Positions 53,674-62,770 of a stretch of 64,000 nucleotides of DNA are shown piece by piece. The stretch's first letter is position 1, and the number at the start of each line of letters is the position of its first letter. The stretch spans positions 1-64,000 of the forward strand of contig NZ_JAIOAP010000025.1 of the NCBI RefSeq assembly GCF_021190915.1, read 5' to 3'. Below the pieces are notes generated by a model. It made no database searches. It saw only the letters and a list, made by a program, of their open reading frames with translations, and had not been told where the DNA came from. Origin of the DNA: Cohnella silvisoli (GTDB taxonomy: Bacteria > Bacillota > Bacilli > Paenibacillales > Paenibacillaceae). The position numbers and the translations under genes are program-made.

Positions 53674-54351
53674 TTGAGAATTTTAGTAGTGGAAGACGAC
53701 CGCCCGCTGCTCGACGCGGTGGTGACGGTGCTTAAGGAAGAAGCGTACCAAGTGGATGAAGCGGATAATGGTTCGGATGGATTGTATTTAGCACAGCAGC
53801 GCGTCCATGATCTGATCGTGCTGGACATTATGCTTCCCGGCATGAACGGCTTGTCGGTTCTTTCCGAGCTGAGGTCGCAAGGGATCATTATGCCCATCCT
53901 GCTGCTTACGGCGCGGGACAGCGTGGAAGATCGCGTCAGAGGACTGGATTCCGGTGCCGACGATTATTTGGTCAAGCCTTTTGCAACACCTGAGCTATTA
54001 GCGCGAATCAGGGTATTGTTGCGCCGGCTGTCCCTAGGTGCTCCGGACGGAGAGCTCCATTATGGACAACTCACCGTGAAATGCCAATCCATGGAGGGGT
54101 ATGCAAAAGGCGGACCTCTCAAGCTTACGTTGAAAGAGTATGAGCTAATGGAGTACTTTCTGCTAAACCGGGAGCAGATACTGACGAAAGGACAGCTGCT
54201 TGACCGGGTGTGGGGAATCGACTCGGAAGCGGGATTGGGCGTCGTGGACGTCTATGTCCATTATTTGCGTAAAAAATTGGCGCCTTCCGATTGCGACCGT
54301 TATATCCATACCATCCGCGGAGTCGGTTACATGCTGAAGGAGAAAAGCTGA
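53674..54351 (+). CDS. OmpR/PhoB-family response regulator
   Basis: A 225-residue regulator. The receiver domain (1-118) has Glu7/Asp8-Asp9, phosphoacceptor Asp51 (LIVLDIMLPGMNG) and DDYLVKPF with the conserved Lys near 101. The winged-helix DNA-binding domain (about 128-222) has VYVHYLRKKL and IHTIRGVGYML. It starts with TTG after a GAAGGGGC site. The last base of its stop is the first base of the kinase ATG, so the two are coupled. Confidence 0.93.
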   Translation: MRILVVEDDRPLLDAVVTVLKEEAYQVDEADNGSDGLYLAQQRVHDLIVLDIMLPGMNGLSVLSELRSQGIIMPILLLTARDSVEDRVRGLDSGADDYLVKPFATPELLARIRVLLRRLSLGAPDGELHYGQLTVKCQSMEGYAKGGPLKLTLKEYELMEYFLLNREQILTKGQLLDRVWGIDSEAGLGVVDVYVHYLRKKLAPSDCDRYIHTIRGVGYMLKEKS

Positions 54352-55658
54352 TGTTTAATCGTAGTCGTATCCAATTGACGATCCGCAACGCCGCCGTTCT
54401 GTCAGTCATTCTAATCTCGTTGAATTTATTCGTTTTCATCATTATGAAGAAGATGCTCTTTGAGCAAATCGACCTATCTATCACAAGCATGAGAGACAAT
54501 ATTTCGGTGTCTGTTTCCTCTCAGGCAGTTCCTTCTCTGGACGTTCCTTCTCTGGCGATTCCCGCACAGAAAGCATTCCTGTTTCGCGTAGGTAAGATGG
54601 ATCGGCCGATTATCCAATTGTATTGGACAAAGGATGATCAGCCGGTTCCTATGCCGGGGAGCACGGAATTTAGCGAGGAACATCTTAAGCAGCTCCAACC
54701 GAAACTTTTCGGTTCTTCTCCGCAGACCGTGAAGATAAGCGATCAGTATTTCCGAGTGCTGAATGTGTATAACCCGGACATCGTCGGGGGGCTGATCGGC
54801 GCAGACGGAACCTCATACAAAATCTCAACGCAGCAGTTGCTTAGCAACGTCTCCGCGGAAATCGGCATGCTCCACCGATTACGCGATATTTTGCTGATCG
54901 GCGGCAGCTTGGGGCTTATCGTCGCCGTTGCAGCTGGCTATTATTTGGCGAATAGAGCTCTTATCCCGATCCGGCTCTCTCTAGAGAAGCAGCAGCAGTT
55001 CGTCTCGGACGCCTCCCATGAACTGCGTACTCCGCTATCCGTCATCCAAGCTCATACGGAGCTGTTGCTGCGTCATCCCGATCATACGATCGAGCAGGAC
55101 AGCAAACATATTTCCAACGTGTTGCAGGAAGCACGGCGGATGAGCAAGCTAGTCGGCGGACTGCTGACATTGGCTAGATCGGATTCGAATCAACTCGAGT
55201 TGGAGCTAAAACCGGTTCAGTTCGACCGGATTGTCCAGGAAAGCGTGAATAAGATGCAGATGCTGGCGGAAGTCAAGGACATCATTCTGCATTGCGGGAT
55301 AGACTCGCCTGTCCCCATGGTTGCGGACGAAGAGCGCCTTCACCAACTGCTCGTGACCGTACTCGACAATGCGATCAAATATACGCCGGAGGGCGGCGTT
55401 GTCCGCGTTGTTTGCCGAAAATACACTCACTCCGTCCATCTTGAAGTAGAGGATACCGGAATAGGCATCTCGCCTGACAATTTGCCTCATGTGTTCGATC
55501 GGTTCTACCGCGGCGACAAAGCCCGAACGCGGCAAGAAGGCGGTACCGGTCTGGGCCTAGCCATTGCCAAATGGATCGTTGAGCGTCATGGAGGCAAAAT
55601 CCGGCTGGAAAGCAAGCTTTCAACCGGTACGCGTGTTTATATTACATTGCCTTTGTAG
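54351..55658 (+). CDS. sensor histidine kinase partner of the OmpR-type regulator
   Basis: About 435 residues. ATG 54351 is chosen over an in-frame start at 54291 inside the regulator gene, because it joins the stop codon and follows AAGGAGAAAAGC. Helices are at about 12-32 and 180-200 with an extracellular sensor between. The H-box is SDASHELRTPLSVI with His223, the N-box region is LLVTVLDNAIKYTP, and the G-boxes are EDTGIGIS and GGTGLGLAIAKWIVE. It is close to the CssS/BceS-like envelope-stress kinase style. A terminator follows, so the exporter operon after the repeats is separate. Confidence 0.9.
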   Translation: MFNRSRIQLTIRNAAVLSVILISLNLFVFIIMKKMLFEQIDLSITSMRDNISVSVSSQAVPSLDVPSLAIPAQKAFLFRVGKMDRPIIQLYWTKDDQPVPMPGSTEFSEEHLKQLQPKLFGSSPQTVKISDQYFRVLNVYNPDIVGGLIGADGTSYKISTQQLLSNVSAEIGMLHRLRDILLIGGSLGLIVAVAAGYYLANRALIPIRLSLEKQQQFVSDASHELRTPLSVIQAHTELLLRHPDHTIEQDSKHISNVLQEARRMSKLVGGLLTLARSDSNQLELELKPVQFDRIVQESVNKMQMLAEVKDIILHCGIDSPVPMVADEERLHQLLVTVLDNAIKYTPEGGVVRVVCRKYTHSVHLEVEDTGIGISPDNLPHVFDRFYRGDKARTRQEGGTGLGLAIAKWIVERHGGKIRLESKLSTGTRVYITLPL

Positions 55659-55683
55659 TAAAGGATTTGTCAATGTTAACCGG

Positions 55684-55719
55684 AAAACCTCCGACCTCTC
55701 GACGAGACGGAGGTTTTTT
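55684..55719 (+). terminator. rho-independent terminator after the kinase gene
   Basis: AAAACCTCCG (55684-55693) and CGGAGGTTTT (55708-55717) form a perfect 10-bp stem with a 14-nt loop running into a T-run. Confidence 0.9.
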
Positions 55720-55725
55720 AATCCG

Positions 55726-56645
55726 CACCCGAGTTAATCGGATTTTTCGAGTAATTCTCTGCCGCAGCCCCTTGCCACACCCGAGTTAATCGGATTTTTC
55801 GAGTAATTCTCTGCCGCAGCCCCTTGCCGCACCCGAGTTAATCGGATTTTTCGAGTAATTCCCTGCCGTCGCCCCTTGCCACACCCGAGTTAATCGGATT
55901 TTTCGAGTAATTCCCTGCTGCAGCCTCTTGCCACACCTAAGTTAATCGGATTTTTCGAGTAATTCCCTGCTGCCGCCCCTTGCCGCACCGAGTTAATCGG
56001 ATTTTTCGAGTAATTCTCTGCCGCAGCCCCTTATCGCACCCGAGTTAACAGGATTTTCCGAGTAATTCCCTGCCACAGCCCCTTGCCGCACCCGAGTTAA
56101 CAGGATTTTTCGAGTAATTCCCTGCTGCAGCCCCTTGCCACACCTGAGTTAATCGGATTTTTCGAGTAATTCCCTGCCGCCGCCCCTTACCGCACCCGAG
56201 TTAATCGGATTTTTCGAGTAATTCCCTGCCGCAGCCCCTTGCCGCACCGAGTTAATCGGATTTTTCGAGTAATTCCCTGCCGCAGCCCCTCACCCGAGTT
56301 AATCGGTTTTTTCGAGTAATTCCCTGCCGAAGCCCCTTGCCACACCTGAGTTAATCGGATTTTTCGAGTAATTCCCAGCCGTCGCCCCTTGCCGCCCCCG
56401 AGTTAATCGGATTTTTCGAGTAATTCCCTGCTGCAGCCCCTTACCGCACCCGAGTTAATCGGATTTTTCGAGTAATTCTCTGCCGTAGCCCCTTGCCACA
56501 CCCGAGTTAATCGGATTTTTCGAGTAATTCCCTGCCGCAGCCCCTTACCGCACCGAGTTAATCGGATTTTTCGAGTAATTCTCTGCCGCAGCCCGCTACC
56601 GCACCCGAGTTAATCGGATTTTTCGAGTAATTCCCTGCTGCAGCT
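55726..56645. repeat. 18-copy tandem array of a 52-bp unit
   Basis: The core TTAATCGGATTTTTCGAG recurs 18 times with unit starts at 55731, 55783, 55835, 55887, 55939, 55990, 56042, 56094, 56146, 56198, 56249, 56296, 56348, 56400, 56452, 56504, 56555 and 56607. Thirteen steps are 52 bp, three are 51 and one is 47. The sequence between cores (CTGCCGCAGCCCCTTGCC type) is also conserved, with scattered base changes. Copies 7 and 8 share a TTAACAGG variant, a sign of local duplication. No ORF crosses the array. It fills the space between a terminator and the next operon, and I see no gene in the 1.1-kb gap. Confidence 0.97.
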
Positions 56646-56759
56646 TTTTTTATTCTCTTTTCAGTATCTCTTAAGCTAACGTTCAGCTTCTCTAACCGAT
56701 TTCTAAGAATCCGCAACCATACTTGGCAATGTATCAATTAAAAGTAGAGGGTGATAGAA

Positions 56760-58250
56760 GTGTTAAACAAATTGGGGAAGAAATCGGGTTTGCTGATATG
56801 GGCGCTCGCATTGGCGGTTGCGTTGTCGGCCTGTACGTCGTCGGGCGGCAAAGATAAGTCGGGATTAAACAGTTTAGACAGGGAGGATAAGGGATCGTTA
56901 AAGGTTGCCTATTTTAACGAAGAGGCCTTTTACATGCAGTATGGCAACGCTTTTCAGGCGATGTTTCCCAATATTCAATTGGAAGTTATCTCGACGGAAT
57001 CCGTATTCAATGCGGAGGTCCCGGTGGCTGAGATGGAGAAGCTTGTCAAGGAGCAGCAGCCGGACGCATTGTACTTGACGGAAGAACAATATGCGGAACT
57101 GGCCGGCAAAGGCTTGCTATACGATCTGGATGCCGTCGTTAAACAGGACGAGTTCGATCTGGATAGCTTTCATCCTTCCGTCATCGAACTGCTCAAAGCG
57201 CGCGGGGCAGGCAAGCTGTACGGCCTCAGCCCGAGTTTCTCTACTCAGGCGCTCTATTATAACAAAGACATGTTCGATAAATATGGCATTCCTTACCCTA
57301 CGGACGGGATGAGTTGGGAAGAAGTCATGCAGTTGGCGGCGAGATTCCCCGTGAAGAAAGACGGAGACGACGCGTTGCTCGGTTTGTCTCAGTCCACCCA
57401 GACGACGAATCCGTTTGATCTCATACGTGCGATCGGCGAGGCGAAAGGGCTGACGTATGCGGATGCGGATGCCGGGACGGTATCGATCGAGTCGCCGGAG
57501 TGGAAGTCGATCTTCCAATCGGTTATCGACGGGTATAAGTCAGGCAGCATCTCGATGCCGTCGGATAGCGGAGGCGGCGCGGGCGGAGGCGTGATGCGCA
57601 GTATGGGCGGCAAAATGGCGATCACTTTCGGCCCGGATTCAATGAAATTCATGTCTGGTAAGGCGGCGATGACGATTGACGGCTCAATGCTCATGAACAT
57701 GTTGGGAATGGAAAAGAAAATGGGTTCAGCGGGTGCCATAAGTTCCGAGAAAAGTACATCAAGCTCCTCCGCAGGCGGAAAACCGATGAAAAGTCCGTTC
57801 AAAAATATCAATTGGGATGTCGTGACCGTTCCCGTAGATCCGTCCCAACCTGACGTCACAGGCAGCATGAGCCTGAACAGCGTGTTCTCGATCAACGCTT
57901 CGTCGGAAAACTTGTCCGCGGCATGGGAGTTTCTGAAATATGTCAACGGAGAGCAACTGGCGAAAACAAGCACGAAGTCGTCTCCTGAGCTATCGGCTAG
58001 AACCGCATTCAAAAATGACGCGGACGGGAAAAACATCGACGCCTTCTACAAGCTTAAAGCGAATTCGCAAACGTTGCTCCAAACGTTGCCGGAAGGCTTT
58101 GCGGATGACTTCTCGAAGCTTGCTGGCGAACGAATCAAGCAGGTCGTTACAGGGTCGACAACGCTAGACGAAGCTCTTAAGCAAATCCAGACGAAAGGAC
58201 AGCTTTTGTTGACGGAAGCGAGCGCGAAAGCGAAGGCGGGGCAGGAATAA
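56760..58250 (+). CDS. solute-binding-protein-like lipoprotein with Met/Gly-rich insert
   Basis: About 496 residues. GTG 56760 (site AGAGGGTGA) is preferred to GTG 56751. The signal peptide ends in lipobox ALSAC with Cys25. The body is an extracellular sugar-binding-protein fold (SLKVAYFNEEAF, YGLSPSFSTQALYYNKDMFD, SAWEFLKYVNGEQLAK). Between about 265 and 350 there is a low-complexity insert rich in Gly, Ser and Met (SGGGAGGGVMRSMGGKM, SMLMNMLGMEKKMGS) not found in ordinary members. It overlaps the start of an exporter-type ATPase gene by one base, and no importer permease is encoded with it. It may act as a lipoprotein sensor or receptor for the exporter (inference). Confidence 0.82.
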   Translation: MLNKLGKKSGLLIWALALAVALSACTSSGGKDKSGLNSLDREDKGSLKVAYFNEEAFYMQYGNAFQAMFPNIQLEVISTESVFNAEVPVAEMEKLVKEQQPDALYLTEEQYAELAGKGLLYDLDAVVKQDEFDLDSFHPSVIELLKARGAGKLYGLSPSFSTQALYYNKDMFDKYGIPYPTDGMSWEEVMQLAARFPVKKDGDDALLGLSQSTQTTNPFDLIRAIGEAKGLTYADADAGTVSIESPEWKSIFQSVIDGYKSGSISMPSDSGGGAGGGVMRSMGGKMAITFGPDSMKFMSGKAAMTIDGSMLMNMLGMEKKMGSAGAISSEKSTSSSSAGGKPMKSPFKNINWDVVTVPVDPSQPDVTGSMSLNSVFSINASSENLSAAWEFLKYVNGEQLAKTSTKSSPELSARTAFKNDADGKNIDAFYKLKANSQTLLQTLPEGFADDFSKLAGERIKQVVTGSTTLDEALKQIQTKGQLLLTEASAKAKAGQE

Positions 58251-58942
58251 TGACGGTTGCAAAGGAGGAGCCGCTCCTCGAGGTTCGAAGTATTCGCAAA
58301 AGCTTCCGGTCGGGCAATCGGCAAGTCGACGTGCTCAAAGGCATCGAAATGTCGGTGGCGGCCGGCCGGCTTACGATGCTCCGAGGACGATCGGGCTCGG
58401 GTAAGACGACGCTGCTTAATCTGCTGGGCGGGCTAGATCGCCCCTCGGACGGTGAAGTGTTGTTTCGGGGACGTCCTCTTCATCAGTGGAGCGACAAACG
58501 GCTGACCGTCGTGAGGCGGAAGGAAATCGGGTTTATTTTCCAATCGTTCGCGCTCCTTCCGCTGCTTACGGCTTGGGAGAACGTCGAACTGAGCTTGCGC
58601 ATGGCGGGCGTCCCCCGAACGGAATGGAAGGAACGAGTCGCACGCTGCTTGGAACTAGTGGGTTTGACGAAACGGGCGAATCATCGTCCGTCCGAGTTGT
58701 CCGGAGGGGAGCAACAGCGGGTAGCGATCGCTAAGTCGATCGCCCACCGACCGCTGCTGCTTCTGGCGGACGAGCCAACGGCCGAGCTTGATACGCTCAT
58801 GGCGGCGCGGATTATCGCGGTATTCCGCGATATCGTGGAAGCGGAAGGAATCGCGATCTGCATGACCACGCATGATTCTACTTTATGGGGGGCGGCGGAT
58901 GTTGTCTATCAAATGGTCGATGGCCGAATCGTTCCGGAATAG
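58250..58942 (+). CDS. MacB/LolD-type ABC exporter ATPase
   Basis: A 230-residue ATPase with Walker A GRSGSGKTT (46-54), signature LSGGEQQR, Walker B LLLADEPTAELD and H-loop TTHD. This is the small standalone ATPase of FtsX-type exporters rather than the CUT1 type. It overlaps the lipoprotein stop by one base and the adaptor gene start by 44 bp. Confidence 0.92.
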   Translation: MTVAKEEPLLEVRSIRKSFRSGNRQVDVLKGIEMSVAAGRLTMLRGRSGSGKTTLLNLLGGLDRPSDGEVLFRGRPLHQWSDKRLTVVRRKEIGFIFQSFALLPLLTAWENVELSLRMAGVPRTEWKERVARCLELVGLTKRANHRPSELSGGEQQRVAIAKSIAHRPLLLLADEPTAELDTLMAARIIAVFRDIVEAEGIAICMTTHDSTLWGAADVVYQMVDGRIVPE

Positions 58943-59954
58943 AGGAAAGGGCCCAACCAGGCTGCTTATCGCGGCGGTATGCCTGTCGCTATTGGCGGGC
59001 TGCTCTCTATTGCCTCAGGAAGAAGACTTGGAGAAGCCGCCGACGATTAGAGCTCCGAAAATTTCGCAGAAGCCGGAATACCCGGTTAAGCGCGGAACTT
59101 TAGAGGTTATGGTGAGCGGATCCGGGAAGTTGATGTCGGAGAAAGAGGAGAATCTGTTCTTTACCGAAGACAATCGCCGAATTGTCGACGTTCTCGTGAA
59201 AGCCGGAGACAAAGTGAAGAAGGGCCAAGTGTTGGCCGAGCTCGATACGGGCGATACCGAGAACCAGATTCTCCGCAAGGAAATCGAGGTGGAGAAAGCC
59301 GAGCTCGATCTGAAAGACGCGATGCGAGACGTTTCGGAGGATCGTGAGATTCTACTCCGTAAGCAGCAGCTCGACTATAAGCTGTTGAAGGAAGATCTAG
59401 CGGAATTGCGAGCCAAGTTGCAAGGCTCGAAGCTTCTCGCTCCTTATGCTGGAACGATCGTAAGCTTCACGGCGGAGGTAGGCGATATCTCGAAAGCCTA
59501 TGATAAAATCGGTCAGATCGCCGATATGGATTCGCTCGTCGTCGCCGTTCAGATCGGTTCGAGCGACTTGGAGAATATCGCTCCGGGCATGGATGCCTTG
59601 GTTAGCATTAACACGGCGGGGGATCTTGCGGGAACGGTAAGAAGGCTCCCGGTCGACACGACCCAGACAGAGGATGATTCGCTCGATTCGTATACGCTGA
59701 TCGACGTGAAGAAGCTGCCTGCCAAAGTGCAGCACGGGACCCCTCTGTCCGCATCCGTCATCGTCGAGAAGCGGGAGAACGTACTCTCTATTCCCGTCGC
59801 GGCGCTTCGGAAGCAGAACAGCCGCAACTACGTTCTCGTATCGAATGCCGACGGCAGCAAGGGCGAAGTAGACGTTGAAGTCGGCGTGCAAACGACGACG
59901 GACGTAGAAATCATCAAAGGGCTCCAGGAAGGCCAGAAGGTCGTGGGGAAATAA
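58899..59954 (+). CDS. HlyD/MacA-like membrane-fusion lipoprotein
   Basis: About 351 residues. ATG 58899 with GGGGGGCGG before it is preferred to ATG 58872 or 58920. Lipobox LAGC follows a hydrophobic stretch. The lipoyl/barrel-sandwich halves are VLVKAGDKVKKGQVLAELDTGD and KLLAPYAGTIVSFTAEVGD, separated by a coiled-coil region rich in Glu, Lys and Leu. A beta-barrel and membrane-proximal region follow (ENVLSIPVAALRKQ, VEIIKGLQEGQKVVGK). It is the adaptor of a MacAB-like system in a cell without outer membrane, so it must act at the cell surface. It is coupled to the permease by a TAATG junction. Confidence 0.88.
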   Translation: MLSIKWSMAESFRNRGKGPTRLLIAAVCLSLLAGCSLLPQEEDLEKPPTIRAPKISQKPEYPVKRGTLEVMVSGSGKLMSEKEENLFFTEDNRRIVDVLVKAGDKVKKGQVLAELDTGDTENQILRKEIEVEKAELDLKDAMRDVSEDREILLRKQQLDYKLLKEDLAELRAKLQGSKLLAPYAGTIVSFTAEVGDISKAYDKIGQIADMDSLVVAVQIGSSDLENIAPGMDALVSINTAGDLAGTVRRLPVDTTQTEDDSLDSYTLIDVKKLPAKVQHGTPLSASVIVEKRENVLSIPVAALRKQNSRNYVLVSNADGSKGEVDVEVGVQTTTDVEIIKGLQEGQKVVGK

Positions 59955-62743
59955 TGCGGATCATCGTCTATCTTCTCTTGAAAATGTGGCAAAACCGCTG
60001 GTTTACGCTTAGCACTTTGCTCGGGCTGACAGTAGCGGCAGCGTTCGCGATGAGCATTCCGATGTATGCCGACGGTACGCTTAAACGGCTAGTGGCTAAG
60101 TCGCTTCAAGAGGAGACGAAAGGTCTTCCCGCGGCATCCCTTTATATGAAATATCAGTCGGCGGGGGGTGAGGAAACGGATTTGGAAGGGCTTGCGGAGA
60201 CGGAGCGTTGGGTGAGCGAGGAGCTTCCCGGACGCATCGGTTTCCCGGTTGACGCTTTCTCAAGCCGTATGAATCTGTCGCCATCCACCGTACGTCCAAC
60301 GCAAGCAAGCGCCGGCGGCTCTAATCGGTTAGCCCGCATGGAGCTGGCGGTTCAGAGCGGTATATCCGAACGGATCGACATTACGGCAGGGAAAATGCCC
60401 CGGGACGGCATTCAAAACGGAGTCGTCGAAGCTATTGTGCTGAACGAGACGCTGAGCCGTTACGGGTGGAAGATCGGCGATGTCTTTTACTACGATTCGA
60501 AAAATACGGATGGGAAATCGAAGCGGCTGACCGTGCGTATTACCGGAGCTTTCAAGCTGAAAGACGAATCGGATTTGAGCTGGGCGGTTGACGGCAAAGA
60601 AAAATTAGCCGCCACTTTGCTCGTTAGCCGCACGACGATGACTGACGCTTTACTTAAGACTAACCGTCTCGTACTGGATTCAGCCGGTTGGTTCTATGCA
60701 TTCGATCTGAAGGACATTCGGATCAGCGATCTGTCGCCTCTCATCGGCGAATTGCAGCGGCTGGAGATCAATTTGAACCAGAAGCTCGAGAACACGAAAG
60801 TTAACTTGACGTTCATCGACATGCTGCACGAATTCAATCGGCAGAGCCTCTTGCTGCAGGCGATGCTGTTCGCGCTTGCTGCCCCGGTGCTGGCAATGGT
60901 TTTGTATTTCATTACGCTCAATGCCAAGCAATCTCTTGACCGACAGAGAGGTGACATCTCCGTGCTCCACAGCCGGGGAGCCAGTCCTCGGCAAATCACG
61001 GCGCTGTATGCGATCGAAGCCGCGTTGCTCGGAGGCGCGGCCTTGCTGATCGGCCTTACTTTGGCCTGGTTCATGGCGAAGACGATCGGTTCTTCCAGCG
61101 GATTCCTCTCCTTCGTCGGCCGCAAGTCGATCCCGGTCGGGTGGAACAGTGCCGCCTGGTTGTTCGGCGCCATTGCGACCGTGTGCGCCGTAGTCGCCAC
61201 CACGGCGCCGATCCGTACCTATGCTGCTGCCTCAATTGTCGAGCATACGCAGCAGCGGGCTCGCCATGACAGGCCGCCGATCTGGCAGCGGCTTTACTTG
61301 GATGTTGCGTTGCTGGCGGCAGCGGCCGCCGGATGGTACATGCTGGATAACGACTTGATCGCCTCTATCAGCCAAGGCGGAAGCACGGAACAGATTCAAC
61401 CGGTTATTTTCGTCATCCCGGCGCTGTTCGTATTCGCCGCGGGATTGCTATGTCTGCGATTGTTCCCGCTGCTGCTTCGTTCCTGGAACGCGCTGACGAA
61501 AAACCGCATGCCGGTCACGATGTATCTCACCTTGACGCAGCTGCAGCGTTCTGCCGTCACTTTTTATCCTCTCATGATCTTGCTGATTCTTACGATCGGG
61601 CTTGGGGTTTACAATGCATCAGCTGCCCGAACGATGGATGTGAATGCTTCGGACCGCACGAAATATCAGTATGGAAGCGATGTCGTGCTGAAGGCGGCGT
61701 GGGAGGGCGTTCAAGACGAGGACGACGAGAACAAAATCTATTATAATGAACCGTCCTTCGGGGCTTACTCGAAATTGGATGGGGTACAATCGGCCACTCG
61801 AGTGTTGAAGGCGACCGGCAAAGTCGAGATCAGCGGCAAGTCGGCAGGCACCGGGCAGGTCATCGGTATAGACAATGTCGATTTTGCCAAGACGGCGTGG
61901 TTTCGCGAGGATTTGTATCCGATACATCCCAATTACTACCTCGATGCGCTTGGCACAACCGAGCAAGCGGTGCTCATATCAGACGAATTCGCCAAACGTT
62001 ACGGGCTGAAGGAAGGCGATCCGCTGCGGATGACGATCGGATACGATAACGAGCCGGTAGATTTGGTCGTCGTTGGCATCGTACCGTATTGGCCCAGCCT
62101 GTATCCGGATGAAGCGCCTTTCTTCGTGGTTAATCTGGATTATCTGAATCAGCAGATCGGGAAAATTCCCTATGAAGTTTGGTTAAACATGGAAGACGGC
62201 GCAAAGCTCGCGCCGGTGCTCGATACATTGGCGGAGCGCGACATTGCTATCACCCAAGCGGAGGATGCTCGCGGGAAACTTGCCGAAATGCGCAATCAAC
62301 CTACGCAAGGCGGGGTCTTCGGCATTCTGAGCCTCGGATTTCTCATCTCGCTGCTCGTCTCGCTGCTCGGATATTTGATTTTCTGGTTTTTCACCCTGTC
62401 TCGTCGAGTAGCCCAGCTCGGTATCTTGAGAGCAATGGGGCTCTCGCGCGGACAACTGACCGGCATGCTTCTGCTTGAGCAGCTGTTCACGACCGGCTTG
62501 TCGGTCGTCGCGGGAATCGGGCTAGGCACGATCGCGAGCCGCCTGTTCCTGCCGTTCCTGCAGGGCGGAAGCATCGAAGGGACGCGGCAAGTACCGCCGT
62601 TCCGGATTGTGTTCGAGGCGGAGGATACGCTCAAGCTGTACATCGCTACAGGTATTATGCTCGCGTCCGGTGCGTGCCTGCTTGTCCTGCAGCTGAGGCG
62701 TCTGCGCATCTCGCAAGCCGTTAAGCTAGGTGAAGAACGATAA
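59954..62743 (+). CDS. FtsX-like ABC exporter permease
   Basis: A 929-residue permease. The first helix is at about 15-40, then a large extracellular domain (about 45-290), three helices with FtsX signature (about 300-415, LDRQRGDISVLHSRGASPRQI), two further helices (about 445-530), a second extracellular domain (about 560-780) and a last FtsX unit (about 790-915, VAQLGILRAMGLSRGQL). It is of the long double-FtsX type. Two ATPase genes flank it, so it could use either one or a heterodimer. Confidence 0.9.
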   Translation: MRIIVYLLLKMWQNRWFTLSTLLGLTVAAAFAMSIPMYADGTLKRLVAKSLQEETKGLPAASLYMKYQSAGGEETDLEGLAETERWVSEELPGRIGFPVDAFSSRMNLSPSTVRPTQASAGGSNRLARMELAVQSGISERIDITAGKMPRDGIQNGVVEAIVLNETLSRYGWKIGDVFYYDSKNTDGKSKRLTVRITGAFKLKDESDLSWAVDGKEKLAATLLVSRTTMTDALLKTNRLVLDSAGWFYAFDLKDIRISDLSPLIGELQRLEINLNQKLENTKVNLTFIDMLHEFNRQSLLLQAMLFALAAPVLAMVLYFITLNAKQSLDRQRGDISVLHSRGASPRQITALYAIEAALLGGAALLIGLTLAWFMAKTIGSSSGFLSFVGRKSIPVGWNSAAWLFGAIATVCAVVATTAPIRTYAAASIVEHTQQRARHDRPPIWQRLYLDVALLAAAAAGWYMLDNDLIASISQGGSTEQIQPVIFVIPALFVFAAGLLCLRLFPLLLRSWNALTKNRMPVTMYLTLTQLQRSAVTFYPLMILLILTIGLGVYNASAARTMDVNASDRTKYQYGSDVVLKAAWEGVQDEDDENKIYYNEPSFGAYSKLDGVQSATRVLKATGKVEISGKSAGTGQVIGIDNVDFAKTAWFREDLYPIHPNYYLDALGTTEQAVLISDEFAKRYGLKEGDPLRMTIGYDNEPVDLVVVGIVPYWPSLYPDEAPFFVVNLDYLNQQIGKIPYEVWLNMEDGAKLAPVLDTLAERDIAITQAEDARGKLAEMRNQPTQGGVFGILSLGFLISLLVSLLGYLIFWFFTLSRRVAQLGILRAMGLSRGQLTGMLLLEQLFTTGLSVVAGIGLGTIASRLFLPFLQGGSIEGTRQVPPFRIVFEAEDTLKLYIATGIMLASGACLLVLQLRRLRISQAVKLGEER

Positions 62744-62770
62744 GAAAAAGGTGGAGAAGGAGGCCCTGCG

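Noticed and set aside
55726..56645. Reading the 52-bp array as a CRISPR
   Set aside because: The sequences between the cores are themselves nearly identical from unit to unit, so there are no unique spacers, and no cas gene is present.
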